The position numbers were made by a program, and so were the translations under genes. From contig NZ_SBIT01000007.1 in NCBI RefSeq assembly GCF_004765785.1, forward strand, positions 186,001-250,000: a DNA stretch of 64,000 nucleotides, read 5' to 3'. This document shows, piece by piece, positions 41,364 through 51,011 of this stretch; position 1 is the first letter of the stretch; each line of letters opens with the position of its first letter. The notes below the pieces were generated by a model, which was not told where the DNA came from, searched no databases, and was given only the letters and a program-made list of their open reading frames with translations. This DNA comes from Halorussus ruber (lineage in GTDB: Archaea; Halobacteriota; Halobacteria; Halobacteriales; Haladaptataceae).

Positions 41364-42520
41364 CAGGAGGCCTCCTCAGTCGGGTCCACCAACGCCGTAC
41401 TCGGGTAGAACCCCGACCACGCGAACCACATCGCGTCGAAGGCGTACACCCGGTCGAGCGGCAGGTCCGCGGGGTCGTAGCTGGTCCCGTCGTCGGCGAC
41501 GACCTGCCCCTGCGCTCCCTCCTCGCGGCTGAACGACGCGCCCTCGGGATTCCGGTAGACGTACCCCGTGTCGAGCGTCGAATCGTAGACCGCGAGATAG
41601 GTGGTTCCGCTGGTCCCACCGACTTGGCCCGAGAGGAGGCCCTCCTCGCGCAGGGCGGCCTTGCGGAAGGCGATTCGGCCCGACCCGGTCCGGGCACCCA
41701 GCACGACGCGCTTGTTCGATAGTCGGTCGTCGGACCCCAGCGGCGGGAACAGCGTCGAGTTCCGACCGTAGTACCCGCGCCGGTTCGAGACGTAGGAGCC
41801 GTAGGGGTCGTTGTCGTAGTTCCGGACGTGGCCGGTGTCGGTCGAGAGGATCGCCGTCTCGGGGTGGACCTCCTTCCAGCGGTTCCACCGGGTCCAGACC
41901 AGTCGGAACTCCCGCAGGGACTCGCCCTCGAAGGTCCCCGAAATCGCGGTCGCCAGCACCTGCGGCCACCGGCTGTCGGTCTCGCGGTCGTACATCACGA
42001 GGTTGTTGTTCAGCAGTTTGCCCGAGACGCCGAAGGTGGTCTCGCCTCGCTGGAACCCCATCGCGGTCCCGGTCAGCGGGCAGTAGGTCACCGACACGGC
42101 CTCGTCGCCCACCACGTCGTTGACGATTTCGTGGTGGACCAGTATTCGCTGCGGGTAAGCCCTGACCTCGCCGTTCCGGACCAGTCCGAACACCACGTCC
42201 TCGGCCCGCAACTCGTCGTCGGCCTCGTCGGCGCTCCAGAACTTCGGGTCGTCGATGGAGGGGATGCCGTCTTTCGGCGGCCCGCCGGAGAGGACCTCCT
42301 CGCGGAGGGTCCCGAAGTCGTACTCGACCGGGAGCCGGTCGGCCGCCAGCGGGAGGCCCCGCTCAGTCGGTCCGCTCGCGGTGGTCTGTTCGCTCGTGGT
42401 CGCCTGTTCGCCGTCCTGTCCCCCTGCTCCCCGTGGCTGTCCTCTCCCGAGACACCCCGCGAACCCCGAGAGCGCGACCCCTGCCGCGGCTACGAACGCT
42501 CTCCTCGAACTCCGTTCCAT
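41363..42520 (-). CDS. DUF3179-domain lipoprotein
   Basis: A 385-residue protein. The N-terminus SSRRAFVAAAGVALSGFAGC is a Tat-lipoprotein signal, followed by a disordered Gly/Thr/Gln linker. The rest is a DUF3179 domain: FGLVRNGEVRAYPQRILVHHEIVNDVVGDEAVSVTYCPLTGTAMGF is the characteristic block, with conserved His, Cys and Thr, and the C-terminal FDAMWFAWSGFYPST closes it. Function of DUF3179 proteins is unknown; they are exported. Start at MERSSRRAF; the 58-residue longer frame is leader DNA. Confidence 0.9.
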   Translation of the reverse strand: MERSSRRAFVAAAGVALSGFAGCLGRGQPRGAGGQDGEQATTSEQTTASGPTERGLPLAADRLPVEYDFGTLREEVLSGGPPKDGIPSIDDPKFWSADEADDELRAEDVVFGLVRNGEVRAYPQRILVHHEIVNDVVGDEAVSVTYCPLTGTAMGFQRGETTFGVSGKLLNNNLVMYDRETDSRWPQVLATAISGTFEGESLREFRLVWTRWNRWKEVHPETAILSTDTGHVRNYDNDPYGSYVSNRRGYYGRNSTLFPPLGSDDRLSNKRVVLGARTGSGRIAFRKAALREEGLLSGQVGGTSGTTYLAVYDSTLDTGYVYRNPEGASFSREEGAQGQVVADDGTSYDPADLPLDRVYAFDAMWFAWSGFYPSTALVDPTEEAS

Positions 42521-43135
42521 GAGGGCCGGTAGGCCACGAGTCAGGTTAACGCTTCTACGGTTGTGTCGCGGGACTGCACAGCCGATAGTTGGAGAAAATC
42601 GGTGTCGAAGGAAATCAAGCCTCTTCAATTTATTGGCCGAAAACTGGCATATCGTCGGCGTAACAGGTTCTTTCCCGTCTAGCGGTGGCTTCATACCGGA
42701 TACGAGGAATAATGTTTTATGCTATGCACGGGATTCGCTAAATGATGGGTAGAATGCCGTGACATCCTCACCCGCCCTACAGAGCGAGACTTCCTGCACA
42801 GCAGGAATGCCCTATCGCAGAGGTTTCGGAACCACACTCCTCGGTTCTCGAACGGGTGGTTCTCACCCTCGAAGCCGAGGCGTTCCATGGCCCTGTCACA
42901 GGGGCACCCATCTTCGGCCATGTCATCGTCCCACGGTTTCTCAATGGGACTCTCACCGCCGAAGTCGCCCAGCGAGGAACCGGGCGAAGATGGTCCGTAT
43001 TGCGCGACACAGTGCAACCGTGCCAGTTCCCGATATGTCACCAATATACTTCAAAATACCGACACGCACGAGAGTACAGACCGCTGAGTACATTCCTCCC
43101 CGCAGTAAACGGCGGGGGTTCCTGCTTACGGAAAG
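42521..43135. other. Spacer with an IS200/IS605-like remnant
   Basis: About 600 nt between DUF3179 and cheY. The left 230 nt is AT-rich and should contain the DUF3179 promoter. The right 370 nt is the probable mobile-element remnant described in its own entry. A minus-strand frame of 117 codons (ending WFRNLCDRAFLLCRKS...) runs through the remnant; I do not call it a gene. Confidence 0.55.
42753..43130 (+). mobile_element. Probable IS200/IS605 (TnpB-type) remnant or MITE
   Basis: The right boundary carries ACATTCCTCCCCGCAGTAAA followed by CGGCGGGGGTTCCTGC, a hairpin of the type found at the right ends of haloarchaeal IS1341/TnpB elements and their omega-RNAs. About 335 bp to the left a related, decayed motif in the same direction reads GACATCCTCACCCGCCCTAC then GAGCGAGACTTCCTGC. 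No tnpA or tnpB reading frame survives between them. The remnant directly abuts cheY, whose ATG lies about 20 nt beyond the hairpin. Confidence 0.45.
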
Positions 43136-43504
43136 ATGAAGACCGGGATTCTTATCGTGGACGACTCGGAGTTCATGCGACAGCGGGTCAAGAGCGCCTT
43201 GGCGGACGACGAGTACCGTATCGTCGCCGAAGCGCCGAACGGAGCGTGGGCCATCCAGAAGTACAAGGAGAACGCCGACGACATCGACCTAATTTTGATG
43301 GACATCGTGATGCGGAAGGCAAACGGCCTGAAGGCCACCGCCGCCATCAAGAAACTGGACGACGACGTGCGGGTCATCATGTGTACCAGCGTCGGCCAGC
43401 GCCAGAAGATACAGTTGGCCGCGCGGGCCGGGGCCGACGCCTACATCACGAAACCGTTCGAGGACGAGGAGCTAACCGACGCCATCGACGGGGTGGTCGC
43501 CTGA
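43136..43504 (+). CDS. cheY: Chemotaxis response regulator CheY
   Basis: A 122-residue single receiver domain. Asp9, Asp10 (LIVDDSE), phosphoacceptor Asp56 (LILMDIV), Thr84 (MCTSVGQ) and Lys106 (ITKPF) form the usual active site. Phospho-CheY from CheA would control the archaellum switch through the archaeal adaptor CheF (not in the window). First gene of the che operon; GGAAAG stands just before the ATG. Its upstream DNA is the mobile-element remnant. Confidence 0.96.
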   Translation: MKTGILIVDDSEFMRQRVKSALADDEYRIVAEAPNGAWAIQKYKENADDIDLILMDIVMRKANGLKATAAIKKLDDDVRVIMCTSVGQRQKIQLAARAGADAYITKPFEDEELTDAIDGVVA

Positions 43505-43591
43505 TGGACCAGCGACCGACCTCTGGCGCGAGCCACCGACCACGGGACGCGAGCGACCGCCGACGGCGAGCCACGTCGCGGGGGTGCCGGT

Positions 43592-46500
43592 ATGGACCCG
43601 ACTGACGACGCCTTCTTCCGGGAGGCCAAGTCCCAGATTCGGGCGCTGAGCGACGGCCTGCTGGCGCTCGAACGCCGCGATGAGGGCGGCGAGGACGGCG
43701 GGGGCGGTGAGGACGGCGACGCCGACGACGGTGTCGCGGTCGCCGAACTCTTCCGGGTCGCCCACTCGCTGAAGGGGTCGTGTCGCACCCACGGCCTCGC
43801 CGAGGCGGGGGACCTCGCCCACGCCCTCGAAGACGTGCTGGACGCACTCCGGGCGGGCGAGGTCGAGCCGACCCCCGAGCTGGTAGACGACGCGCTGGAG
43901 ACCGTGGACGTGCTGGAAGCGACCGTCCGCGACGCGGCGGTCGGGAGCGGCGTCGAGGGCGACCCGGAAGCGACGCGGGAATCGCTCCGCGCGACCCTCG
44001 ATGCGGTGCGCGCCGAGTCGCCCGCCGACGCCGACTCCGACGCGTCGGCCACTCCCGGCCTCCTCGGCGACTCCGGGGCCGAATCGGCGAGTTCGGGCGA
44101 CGACTGGGACCCGGCGGACGACGACCTGAGCGACGACGTGGTCGCGGCGCTCGAAGAGACCTCGGAGTTCGACGACCTCGACTCGCTCCTCGACGGGATG
44201 GACGACCCCGAGGAGGACGAGGAACTCGACGGCTGGGGCATGCTCGGTGAGGACGAGGAGGAAGACGCCTCGGACGCCGAGGACCGCTCGGTGCCCGACG
44301 AACCCGAGGAGTCCGCGACGCCCGACGAACCGGCGTCGTTCTTCGAGCGGACGAAGGCCGAGGTGGAGTCCGACGACGAGAGCATCGACTCGCTTCAGGA
44401 GGACATCGACGCGGTCGAGTTCGGCGAGTTCGACGACGAGGACAACTACACCATCGAGGAGTTGATGGAACTCGAACCTGACGAGGAGGCCGACGCCGAA
44501 GCGTCGGCCGACGAGTTCGCGGAAGAGGTAGAGGCCACTCCCGAAGGAGTGGCCGACGAGTCCGCGGAAAAGGCCGACGCCGAAGCGTCGGACGACGAGT
44601 CCGCGAAGGGGATAGAGGCCGACGCCGACGAGGCGCTCGCGCCCGACGCCGCGGACCCCGATTCGTCGCCGGACGACCAGCCGAGCCTCGACCCCGCGTC
44701 CGCCTCGCTCGACCCGTCGCCGGACTCGCCCGACGCGTCGGGCGAGTCCGGCGAGTTTGACGACGCCGAAGCGAAAGACAACTCTGCAATCGCCTCAGAT
44801 GATTCTATAATTTCTTCAAATAACTCTACCAGTCCATCGGATAACGCTGTGATTGCCCCCGGCTCCGGCGTCGAGAGCGAATCCGAACCCGCCGAGTCGG
44901 AGTCTTCGGTCGATGCCGCGGACGACCCGCTCGGCCTCGCGGACGACGACTCGCTCTCGGTCGAGGCCGACACGTCACCCCCGACCGAGGAGGAAGACGG
45001 CGAAATCGCGGCGGCTAACGCCGAACAGGTAGGAACCGAGGCAGACGGCGAAATCGCGGAGGCTGACGCCGAGCAGGTAGAAACCGGCGCAGACGCCGAT
45101 GCCGACGGCGAGGAGACCGAGACCGGCACCTTCGTCTTCGGCGAACCCGAACGCGACGCGCCAGCGGACGATACGCCCGAAGACGAGGCGGACATCTCGC
45201 CCGAAGACGAGGAGTCGGAAACGGGCGAGGTTTCGCCGGAACTCGAACCCGGCGCGTCGGACTCCGCCGCGGCGGAATCCGACGCCGACCCGGTTTCGGC
45301 GACCGACTCGACACCCGACGCGGAGTCGGTTCCGGACGCCGATTCGACGCCGGACGCAGAGTCCGTTCCCGATGTGGATTCCGTCCCCGACGCCGACTCG
45401 CTTCCGGACCTCGGCGACGTGCCGGAGGCCGACTTCGTGCCGGATTCCGACTCCGATTTGGACACAGAAGCGCTCGCAGACGCCGAATCCATCGCGGAGT
45501 CCGCGTCCGACCCGGACGCGGATTCGACCGCGGAAGGTGATGCGCTGCCAGAGAGCGATTCCCCACCGGACGCCGATTCCGTGCCCGAGGATGATTCTCT
45601 ACCGGACGCCGACACCGTGCCGGAAGCTGACTCCCTGCCGGACGCCGACTCCCTGCCGGACGCCGACACCGTGCCGGACGCCGACTCCCTGCCGGACGCC
45701 GACTCGGTCCCCGAGGGCGACCTCGGCGTGGACCTCTCGGGGGACTTCGGCGAGGTCGGCGACGAGTTCTCCGACGACCTCTCCGGCGGCGTCGGCGACG
45801 ACTTCGGTGCCAGCGAGACCGAGATGGACGTCTCCGTGGACGAGGAGATGGCGGCCTTCGAGTCCCGATTCGGCGACCTCCTCGGCGAGGGACCGACCGA
45901 CGACGAGGAAGAGGGCGCGGTCTTCCGGTCGGCGGTCTCGACCATCGAGGAGAGCCAACTCGACGCCGACCAGTTCCCGACCGCAGACGCCGTCGAGGGG
46001 TCGGGCGAGACCGGCGACTTCGACCGACTGCAGGCGATGACGGTGGACGTGGACACCGCCGACAAACTGCTGGACGTCGCCGAGGAACTGTCGCTGTCGC
46101 ACCTCCGACTCGACGAGGCGGTCACGCCCGAGACCGACGACGCCATCCGCGAGGAGGTCTCGAACCTGCTGCGCATCGTGACCGAGTACCGCCGGACCGT
46201 GATGGACGTGCGACTGATGGCGCTGGAGACCGCCATCGACACGATTCCCCGGACGGTCCGCGACGTGGCCCGAGCGCAGGACAAGGAGGTGGACCTCGTG
46301 GTCAACGACGCCGACGTGGAACTCGACCGCTCCATCCTCGACCGCCTGCGGGACCCCCTCGTCCACCTCGCGCGAAACGCCGTGGACCACGGCATCGAAC
46401 CGCCCGAGGAGCGCGAGCGGGCGGGCAAGCCCCGCGAGGGGACCGTCGAAATCTCGGCCGAGCGCGTCGGCGACGAGGTCATCATCGAACTCGCCGACGA

Positions 46501-47236
46501 CGGCCGGGGCGTGGACCCCGAGGAGGTCCGCGAGCGGGCAATCGAGCGCGGCGTCGTCTCGCCCGCCGAAGCCGACCGACTGAGCGACTCGGAGACCTAC
46601 GACCTGCTCTTCGAACCCGGATTCACCACGACCGAGGAGGTCACGGACGTGAGCGGCCGGGGCGTCGGCATGGACGTGGTGAACCGGACTATCGCGGACC
46701 TCAACGGCACCGTGACGGTCGAGAGCGACCCCGGCGCGGGAACCGCGGTTCGGCTCACGGTCCCGGTCTCCATCGCGCTGACCGAGGTGCTGTTCGTGGA
46801 AGTCGAGGGCCGGACCTTCGGCATCCCGATGACCGCGGTCGAGCAGATTACCCCCACGCCGCCGGTCGAGACCGTGGAGGGCCGGGACGTGGTCCGGCGC
46901 TCGGACCTCGACCTCGTGGGCGGACTGCCCGAGGGCGTCGAGGCCGAGGACGCCTATCCGCACGTGGACCTCCGGGAGGCGCTGGAGTTGTCCGAAGCCG
47001 AAGACGGGGGAGAAGAGCGAGCCGACCGCGATGCTCCGGGCGCACCGGACGACCAAATCGTCTGGATTCGGGCCGAGACCGGCCGACGCGCGGTCCGGTG
47101 TGACCGCGTGGTCGCCTCGCAGGAGGTCGTGGTCCGGCCCTACGGGGACCTCCTCCGAGACGTGCCCGGCGTCAGCGGCGCGACCACGCTCGGCGACGGA
47201 CAGGCCGTGAACGTGCTGGACGTGAGTTCTCTATGA
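43592..47236 (+). CDS. cheA: Chemotaxis histidine kinase CheA with giant acidic linker
   Basis: A 1214-residue kinase, about twice the usual haloarchaeal length. Domain order: Hpt (phospho-His58 in VAHSLKGSC, with an acidic loop EGGEDGGGGEDGDADDG inserted before it), a roughly 690-residue linker (about 120-805) of Asp/Glu/Ser/Ala with repeats of the type SVPDADSTPDAES around 570-710, the dimerisation helices (ADKLLDVAEELS...), the ATPase with N-box LVHLARNAVDHGIEP (about 920-935), G-boxes DDGRGVDP and GRGVGMDVV, and a C-terminal CheW-like domain. All catalytic parts are intact. The P2 domain is not identifiable and may be lost in or replaced by the linker. Confidence 0.95.
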   Translation: MDPTDDAFFREAKSQIRALSDGLLALERRDEGGEDGGGGEDGDADDGVAVAELFRVAHSLKGSCRTHGLAEAGDLAHALEDVLDALRAGEVEPTPELVDDALETVDVLEATVRDAAVGSGVEGDPEATRESLRATLDAVRAESPADADSDASATPGLLGDSGAESASSGDDWDPADDDLSDDVVAALEETSEFDDLDSLLDGMDDPEEDEELDGWGMLGEDEEEDASDAEDRSVPDEPEESATPDEPASFFERTKAEVESDDESIDSLQEDIDAVEFGEFDDEDNYTIEELMELEPDEEADAEASADEFAEEVEATPEGVADESAEKADAEASDDESAKGIEADADEALAPDAADPDSSPDDQPSLDPASASLDPSPDSPDASGESGEFDDAEAKDNSAIASDDSIISSNNSTSPSDNAVIAPGSGVESESEPAESESSVDAADDPLGLADDDSLSVEADTSPPTEEEDGEIAAANAEQVGTEADGEIAEADAEQVETGADADADGEETETGTFVFGEPERDAPADDTPEDEADISPEDEESETGEVSPELEPGASDSAAAESDADPVSATDSTPDAESVPDADSTPDAESVPDVDSVPDADSLPDLGDVPEADFVPDSDSDLDTEALADAESIAESASDPDADSTAEGDALPESDSPPDADSVPEDDSLPDADTVPEADSLPDADSLPDADTVPDADSLPDADSVPEGDLGVDLSGDFGEVGDEFSDDLSGGVGDDFGASETEMDVSVDEEMAAFESRFGDLLGEGPTDDEEEGAVFRSAVSTIEESQLDADQFPTADAVEGSGETGDFDRLQAMTVDVDTADKLLDVAEELSLSHLRLDEAVTPETDDAIREEVSNLLRIVTEYRRTVMDVRLMALETAIDTIPRTVRDVARAQDKEVDLVVNDADVELDRSILDRLRDPLVHLARNAVDHGIEPPEERERAGKPREGTVEISAERVGDEVIIELADDGRGVDPEEVRERAIERGVVSPAEADRLSDSETYDLLFEPGFTTTEEVTDVSGRGVGMDVVNRTIADLNGTVTVESDPGAGTAVRLTVPVSIALTEVLFVEVEGRTFGIPMTAVEQITPTPPVETVEGRDVVRRSDLDLVGGLPEGVEAEDAYPHVDLREALELSEAEDGGEERADRDAPGAPDDQIVWIRAETGRRAVRCDRVVASQEVVVRPYGDLLRDVPGVSGATTLGDGQAVNVLDVSSL

Positions 47237-48489
47237 AACTCGACGTAGATACCCTCGGGACGTTCTACGAGATGGCGCGCGAGGGGGCCGGACTCGCCGC
47301 GAACCGGCTGAGTTCGATGACCGACATCCCGGCCAGAGTGGACGTGACCCACCTCAACTTCACCCGGGACGCCGCCATCGCGCGGGACCTCTCGGGCACC
47401 GAGTGGGTCGGCATCCGGGTCGAACTCTCGGACGGGTTCGGCGGGACCTCGCTGCTGCTGTTCGACGCCGAGAGCGCCGAGACCATCGCCACGGCCGTCA
47501 TCGACGGGATTCCGACGGTCAGGGAGGGCACCCTGCAGGAGAGTACCGTCACCGAAATCGCCCAAATCATGAACAACGGATTCGTTGACGGGTGGGCCAA
47601 CGTGCTGGACACCAACATCGACGTGTCGGCCCCGACCTACGTCAGCGCCGACCGGCCCGACGAGTTCCTCCGAGAGACCGAGCTGACCCCCGACGAGGAG
47701 GAACTCGCGGTCCTGTTCCGGAACAACCTCGAAGCGGTCGGCGAGGAGCTGACCTTCCGTCACTACCTCGTACCCGACACCGAGACGGTCCAGAACCTGT
47801 TTCAGGCCCGCTCGGAGGAGCGCGCCATCGAGTTCGAGAAGCTGGTCGGCTTCGACCGCATCGCCCAGCGCGGCGCGACGCAGGTCGCCGACAACCTGAC
47901 CCAGATGACCGGTATCGAGATGGACGTGGACATCCGGCGCATCAACTTCATCTCGCTCGACGCGATTCCCAGCGAGGTCTCGGCCGAACCGATGGTCGGG
48001 GTGGCGTTCAGCTTCGCCGGGATGCCAAGCGGCTATTTGCTGTTCCTGTTCGACGCCGACTCGGCCCGCAGGCTCGTGAGCCAGAGCCTCGAAACCGAGA
48101 CCGCCCGGAATCTCGGGTCGTTCGAGCGCGACGCGATTCAGGAACTCTCGAACGTGATGGCCAGCGGGATGCTCGACGGGTGGGCCAATCTGCTCGACAC
48201 CACCATCGACCACTCGACCCCGGCCTACGCTCACGACATGGGCGCGGCGGTCGTGGACCCCCTCGTCGTCGGCCTCGGCGACTCCCAGGAGTTCGCCTTC
48301 GTCTTCGACACCCGAATCGAGGCGGTCGATACCGAGGTGGACTTGGACATCTACGTCATCCCCGACGAGGAGGACCTGCGCGAGGCGCTGGGGGCGTTCG
48401 ACATGTCGCGGGTCGCTGCGACCCAACCCGAGGCCTCGACAGACCTCTCCGAGCAGGACGTGGATTTGGACTACTGGGACGAGCTGTGA
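47233..48489 (+). CDS. cheC: CheC-type CheY-P phosphatase, double-domain
   Basis: A 418-residue protein made of two CheC units. Each holds a [DS]-x3-E-x2-N-x22-P type phosphatase motif: in the second half (around LSNVMASGMLDGWANLLDTTI...P) E, N and P are all present; in the first half (EIAQIMNNGFVDGWANVLDTN...P) the Asn is replaced by Gln. So one active site looks complete and the other altered. It would dephosphorylate CheY-P and bind CheD. The ATG overlaps the cheA stop (4 nt), implying coupling. Confidence 0.92.
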   Translation: MKLDVDTLGTFYEMAREGAGLAANRLSSMTDIPARVDVTHLNFTRDAAIARDLSGTEWVGIRVELSDGFGGTSLLLFDAESAETIATAVIDGIPTVREGTLQESTVTEIAQIMNNGFVDGWANVLDTNIDVSAPTYVSADRPDEFLRETELTPDEEELAVLFRNNLEAVGEELTFRHYLVPDTETVQNLFQARSEERAIEFEKLVGFDRIAQRGATQVADNLTQMTGIEMDVDIRRINFISLDAIPSEVSAEPMVGVAFSFAGMPSGYLLFLFDADSARRLVSQSLETETARNLGSFERDAIQELSNVMASGMLDGWANLLDTTIDHSTPAYAHDMGAAVVDPLVVGLGDSQEFAFVFDTRIEAVDTEVDLDIYVIPDEEDLREALGAFDMSRVAATQPEASTDLSEQDVDLDYWDEL

Positions 48490-48799
48490 GCAATCGTCTT
48501 GTTTTCTACGAAAACAAAATCATACATTAACGCACGAATCGAGTCTCCTCGGTTCTCGGTCACTTCGGTTCGGCCCTCGTTTCGAGACGAGACGGTGAAA
48601 CTCGTCGCTCGGGCGCGGCGGCGCGCAGTTCTGTGCGCCGCCGCGCCGTCACGCCGTTCCCCGAACCACCGGGCCGTCGCGCTACTCGTTGATTCTAAAG
48701 GACAGCTCCTCGCATTGATTTTTCGTATCCCTTTCGTTTTATAACTATCCGGTCATGTTGCGTGAAGATTTATTACGCCATGCCGAATGGGTTCTCTCA
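48490..48799. other. Spacer with palindrome and transducer promoter
   Basis: A 310-nt gap inside the che cluster. It holds a strong palindrome (48611-48648; GGCGCGGCGGCGCGCAG facing TGTGCGCCGCCGCGCC) and TTTATTA at 48769-48775, about 28 nt before the transducer ATG at 48800, a good leaderless TATA position. The transducer thus probably has its own promoter. Confidence 0.6.
48611..48648. terminator. Long GC palindrome after cheC
   Basis: A nearly perfect 17-bp stem closes around TT, about 120 nt after the cheC stop. It has no T-run, so termination is a guess; its core GCGCGCAG..CTG(T)GCGC is shared with the palindrome near 28011. Confidence 0.4.
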
Positions 48800-50500
48800 A
48801 TGTCCAACTTTCCGCGCGCGTTCGTCCCTACTTTCCTCAGGCGAAGCCGACCCCTCAAGGTCGGCCTGACGATGGTAGTCGTCGGAGCGATTGCGGCAGG
48901 CGGAGTGTACGCGACCGGCCGGTTCGACCGAGTGGTCGCCGGAGCCACCTTCGGCGGGGCGCTGGCGGCCGGATTCGTCGCCACCGTCTCGTCGTGGCGC
49001 ACCGCGAAATCGTTCGACCGACTGGTCGAGAGCGCCGACCGGCGGGCCGAGGGCGATGACCCCGCCTTCGACACCGCCCGCGTCGATTGCGTCGGCCGGG
49101 TCGCCGACTCGATGTCCGACACCCACGAGACGCTGGTCGAGGAGCACCGAGCGCGCCGCGCCGCCGAGGAGCGCGCCGAGACCGTCGAAGCCACCGCCGC
49201 TGAGTACGCCGATGTCGCTGCCGAGTGCGCCGACGGAAATCTCGACGCGCGCATGACTCCCGACACCGACAGCGAGGCCATGGCCGAACTCGCCACCGAG
49301 TTCAACGCCACGCTCTCGACCTTCGAGGAGTCCGTCGAGGACCTCACGCTCCTCGCCGACGACGTCGTGACCTACGGTCAGGAAGTCGCGTTCGACACCG
49401 CCGAGATCACGACTGGGAGCGACGGGATGGCCGACTCGCTCGAAGCTATCGCCGCCGAGGCCGAGACCCAGACCGACGACTTGGAGGCCGCGACGGTCCA
49501 GATGAACCGCCTCGCGGACGCGGTCCAAGCGGTCGCCGAGTCCACCGACGAGGTGGCGACCATCGCCGAGAAGACCGCCGAGACCGGCCGCGAGGGCCGC
49601 GAGGCCGCCGACCGCGCCGTCTCCGGCATGAACCACATCGAGACCGAGTCCGAGGAGACCGTCGAGGCCATCGAGAGTTTGGAATCCGAGGTCCAGCAGG
49701 TTGACGAACTCATCGACTTCATCGGCGAAATCGCCGAGCAGACCAACATGCTGGCGCTCAACGCCCACATCGAGGCCTCTCGGGCGGGCGAGCAGGGCGC
49801 TGGCTTCGCGGCCGTGGCGAACGAAATCAAGGAACTCGCCGAGCGCACCAAGGAGGCCGCCGCCGACATCGAGGAGCGCCTGACACGCATCCGCCGCCAG
49901 ACCGACCGGACCGTGGACGAGGTCCGAGACACCAGCGCGCGCATCGCCCAGCAGACCGACTCGGTCGAGAACGCCGCGGAAGCGCTCGCGGACATCGCTG
50001 GCTACGCTCAGGAGACCAACGCTGGCGTGCAGGAAATCAGCGACGCGACCCGAAAGCAAGCCGACTCGACAGAGGAGGCCCTCGAAATGGTCGAGGACGC
50101 CGCCGCGGTCAGCGCGGGCATCGCCGACAAGGCCGAAACCGCCGCGGGGTCGGCAGACGCCCAGACCGGCGCGCTCTCGGAGGTCACCGAGACCGCCGCC
50201 GACCTCGCCGAGCAGGCGACTCGCCTCGGCAACGCGCTCGAATCTCTCGACGCCGACTACGAGGTCGCTGGCGCGGACTTCGAGACGCCGGTCGTGGACG
50301 AGGCGGTTTCGGCCGACGCTCCGAACGACACCGAAGGCCCGGCGGCCGACGCCTCCGAGGAGGACACCGCGGAGTCCGAAGTTCCCGGGGACGAGAATCC
50401 CGCTCCGGCCGAGACGCCGGAACCCGACGGCGGTGAAGTGACCGGCGAAGAGCAGACCCACGACGAACCCGACGACGCCGCCGGAGGCGAGGAGGCCTGA
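48800..50500 (+). CDS. Methyl-accepting chemotaxis transducer (short extracellular part)
   Basis: A 566-residue transducer. Two closely spaced helices ([18 protein letters not shown] and [19 protein letters not shown]) with only a few residues between, so there is no sizeable extracellular sensor; then a HAMP-like/linker region and a full signalling hairpin ([37 protein letters not shown]) embedded in long coiled coil. The C-terminus is a 70-residue acidic disordered tail. It likely senses through the membrane, cytoplasm or a partner protein. Start at MSNFPRAF (TATA about 28 nt before); an in-frame ATG at 48755 is the alternative. Confidence 0.92.
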   Translation: MSNFPRAFVPTFLRRSRPLKVGLTMVVVGAIAAGGVYATGRFDRVVAGATFGGALAAGFVATVSSWRTAKSFDRLVESADRRAEGDDPAFDTARVDCVGRVADSMSDTHETLVEEHRARRAAEERAETVEATAAEYADVAAECADGNLDARMTPDTDSEAMAELATEFNATLSTFEESVEDLTLLADDVVTYGQEVAFDTAEITTGSDGMADSLEAIAAEAETQTDDLEAATVQMNRLADAVQAVAESTDEVATIAEKTAETGREGREAADRAVSGMNHIETESEETVEAIESLESEVQQVDELIDFIGEIAEQTNMLALNAHIEASRAGEQGAGFAAVANEIKELAERTKEAAADIEERLTRIRRQTDRTVDEVRDTSARIAQQTDSVENAAEALADIAGYAQETNAGVQEISDATRKQADSTEEALEMVEDAAAVSAGIADKAETAAGSADAQTGALSEVTETAADLAEQATRLGNALESLDADYEVAGADFETPVVDEAVSADAPNDTEGPAADASEEDTAESEVPGDENPAPAETPEPDGGEVTGEEQTHDEPDDAAGGEEA

Positions 50501-50501
50501 G

Positions 50502-51011
50502 ATGAGCGGCGGAATTTCCAGCGTCGAACCGGTGCGGACCTCCGGCGACCGGCGCGAGTGGGTCGAGTTCGTCAACTTCAACCTCGGCAGCGAGGTCTAC
50601 GCGCTGGAACTCGGGCGCGTCGAGCAGATTCTGCCCGACCCGAGCGTGACCGAGGTGCCCCAGACCGCCCCGACCATCGCGGGCGTGACAAATCTGGGGA
50701 GCGAGATTCCGGTCGTGGTCGAGGGGCGGGCGCTGTTGGAACTGCCCGACAGACCGCCCGCGGCGGAGCCGACCCTCCTCCTGCTGGACCGCGACGACGC
50801 CCGGCCGACCGGCCTGCTGGTGGACGAGGTACTCGGCATCGAAGCCCACAACGTCGATACGGTCGCGCCGCCGGGTACCATCGAGGACTGGTCGCTCCCG
50901 GTCGGTCCGCGGTGGTTCCGCGCCGTGGTGGACGACCCGGACCGGGCGGGCCAGCCAATCGGGGTGTTCGACCTCGACGCAATCGTCCGCGAAGCGAGGG
51001 GGCAATCGTGA
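50502..51011 (+). CDS. cheW: Chemotaxis coupling protein CheW
   Basis: A 169-residue CheW/SH3-like protein (FVNFNLGSEVYALELGRVEQILPDPSVTEVPQTAPTIAGVTNLGSEIPVV is the typical N-terminal half). It couples transducers to CheA. It starts 1 nt after the transducer stop. The C-terminal PRWFRAVVDDPDRAGQPIGVFDLDAIV completes the fold. Confidence 0.95.
   Translation: MSGGISSVEPVRTSGDRREWVEFVNFNLGSEVYALELGRVEQILPDPSVTEVPQTAPTIAGVTNLGSEIPVVVEGRALLELPDRPPAAEPTLLLLDRDDARPTGLLVDEVLGIEAHNVDTVAPPGTIEDWSLPVGPRWFRAVVDDPDRAGQPIGVFDLDAIVREARGQS

Noticed and set aside
42691-43044. 117-aa minus-strand ORF upstream of cheY
   Set aside because: Lies inside the apparent mobile-element remnant, runs across both end motifs and has no recognisable fold; kept as part of the remnant.
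44446-46485. 679-aa minus-strand ORF inside cheA
   Set aside because: Ser-rich antisense of the acidic linker; a product of low-complexity DNA.
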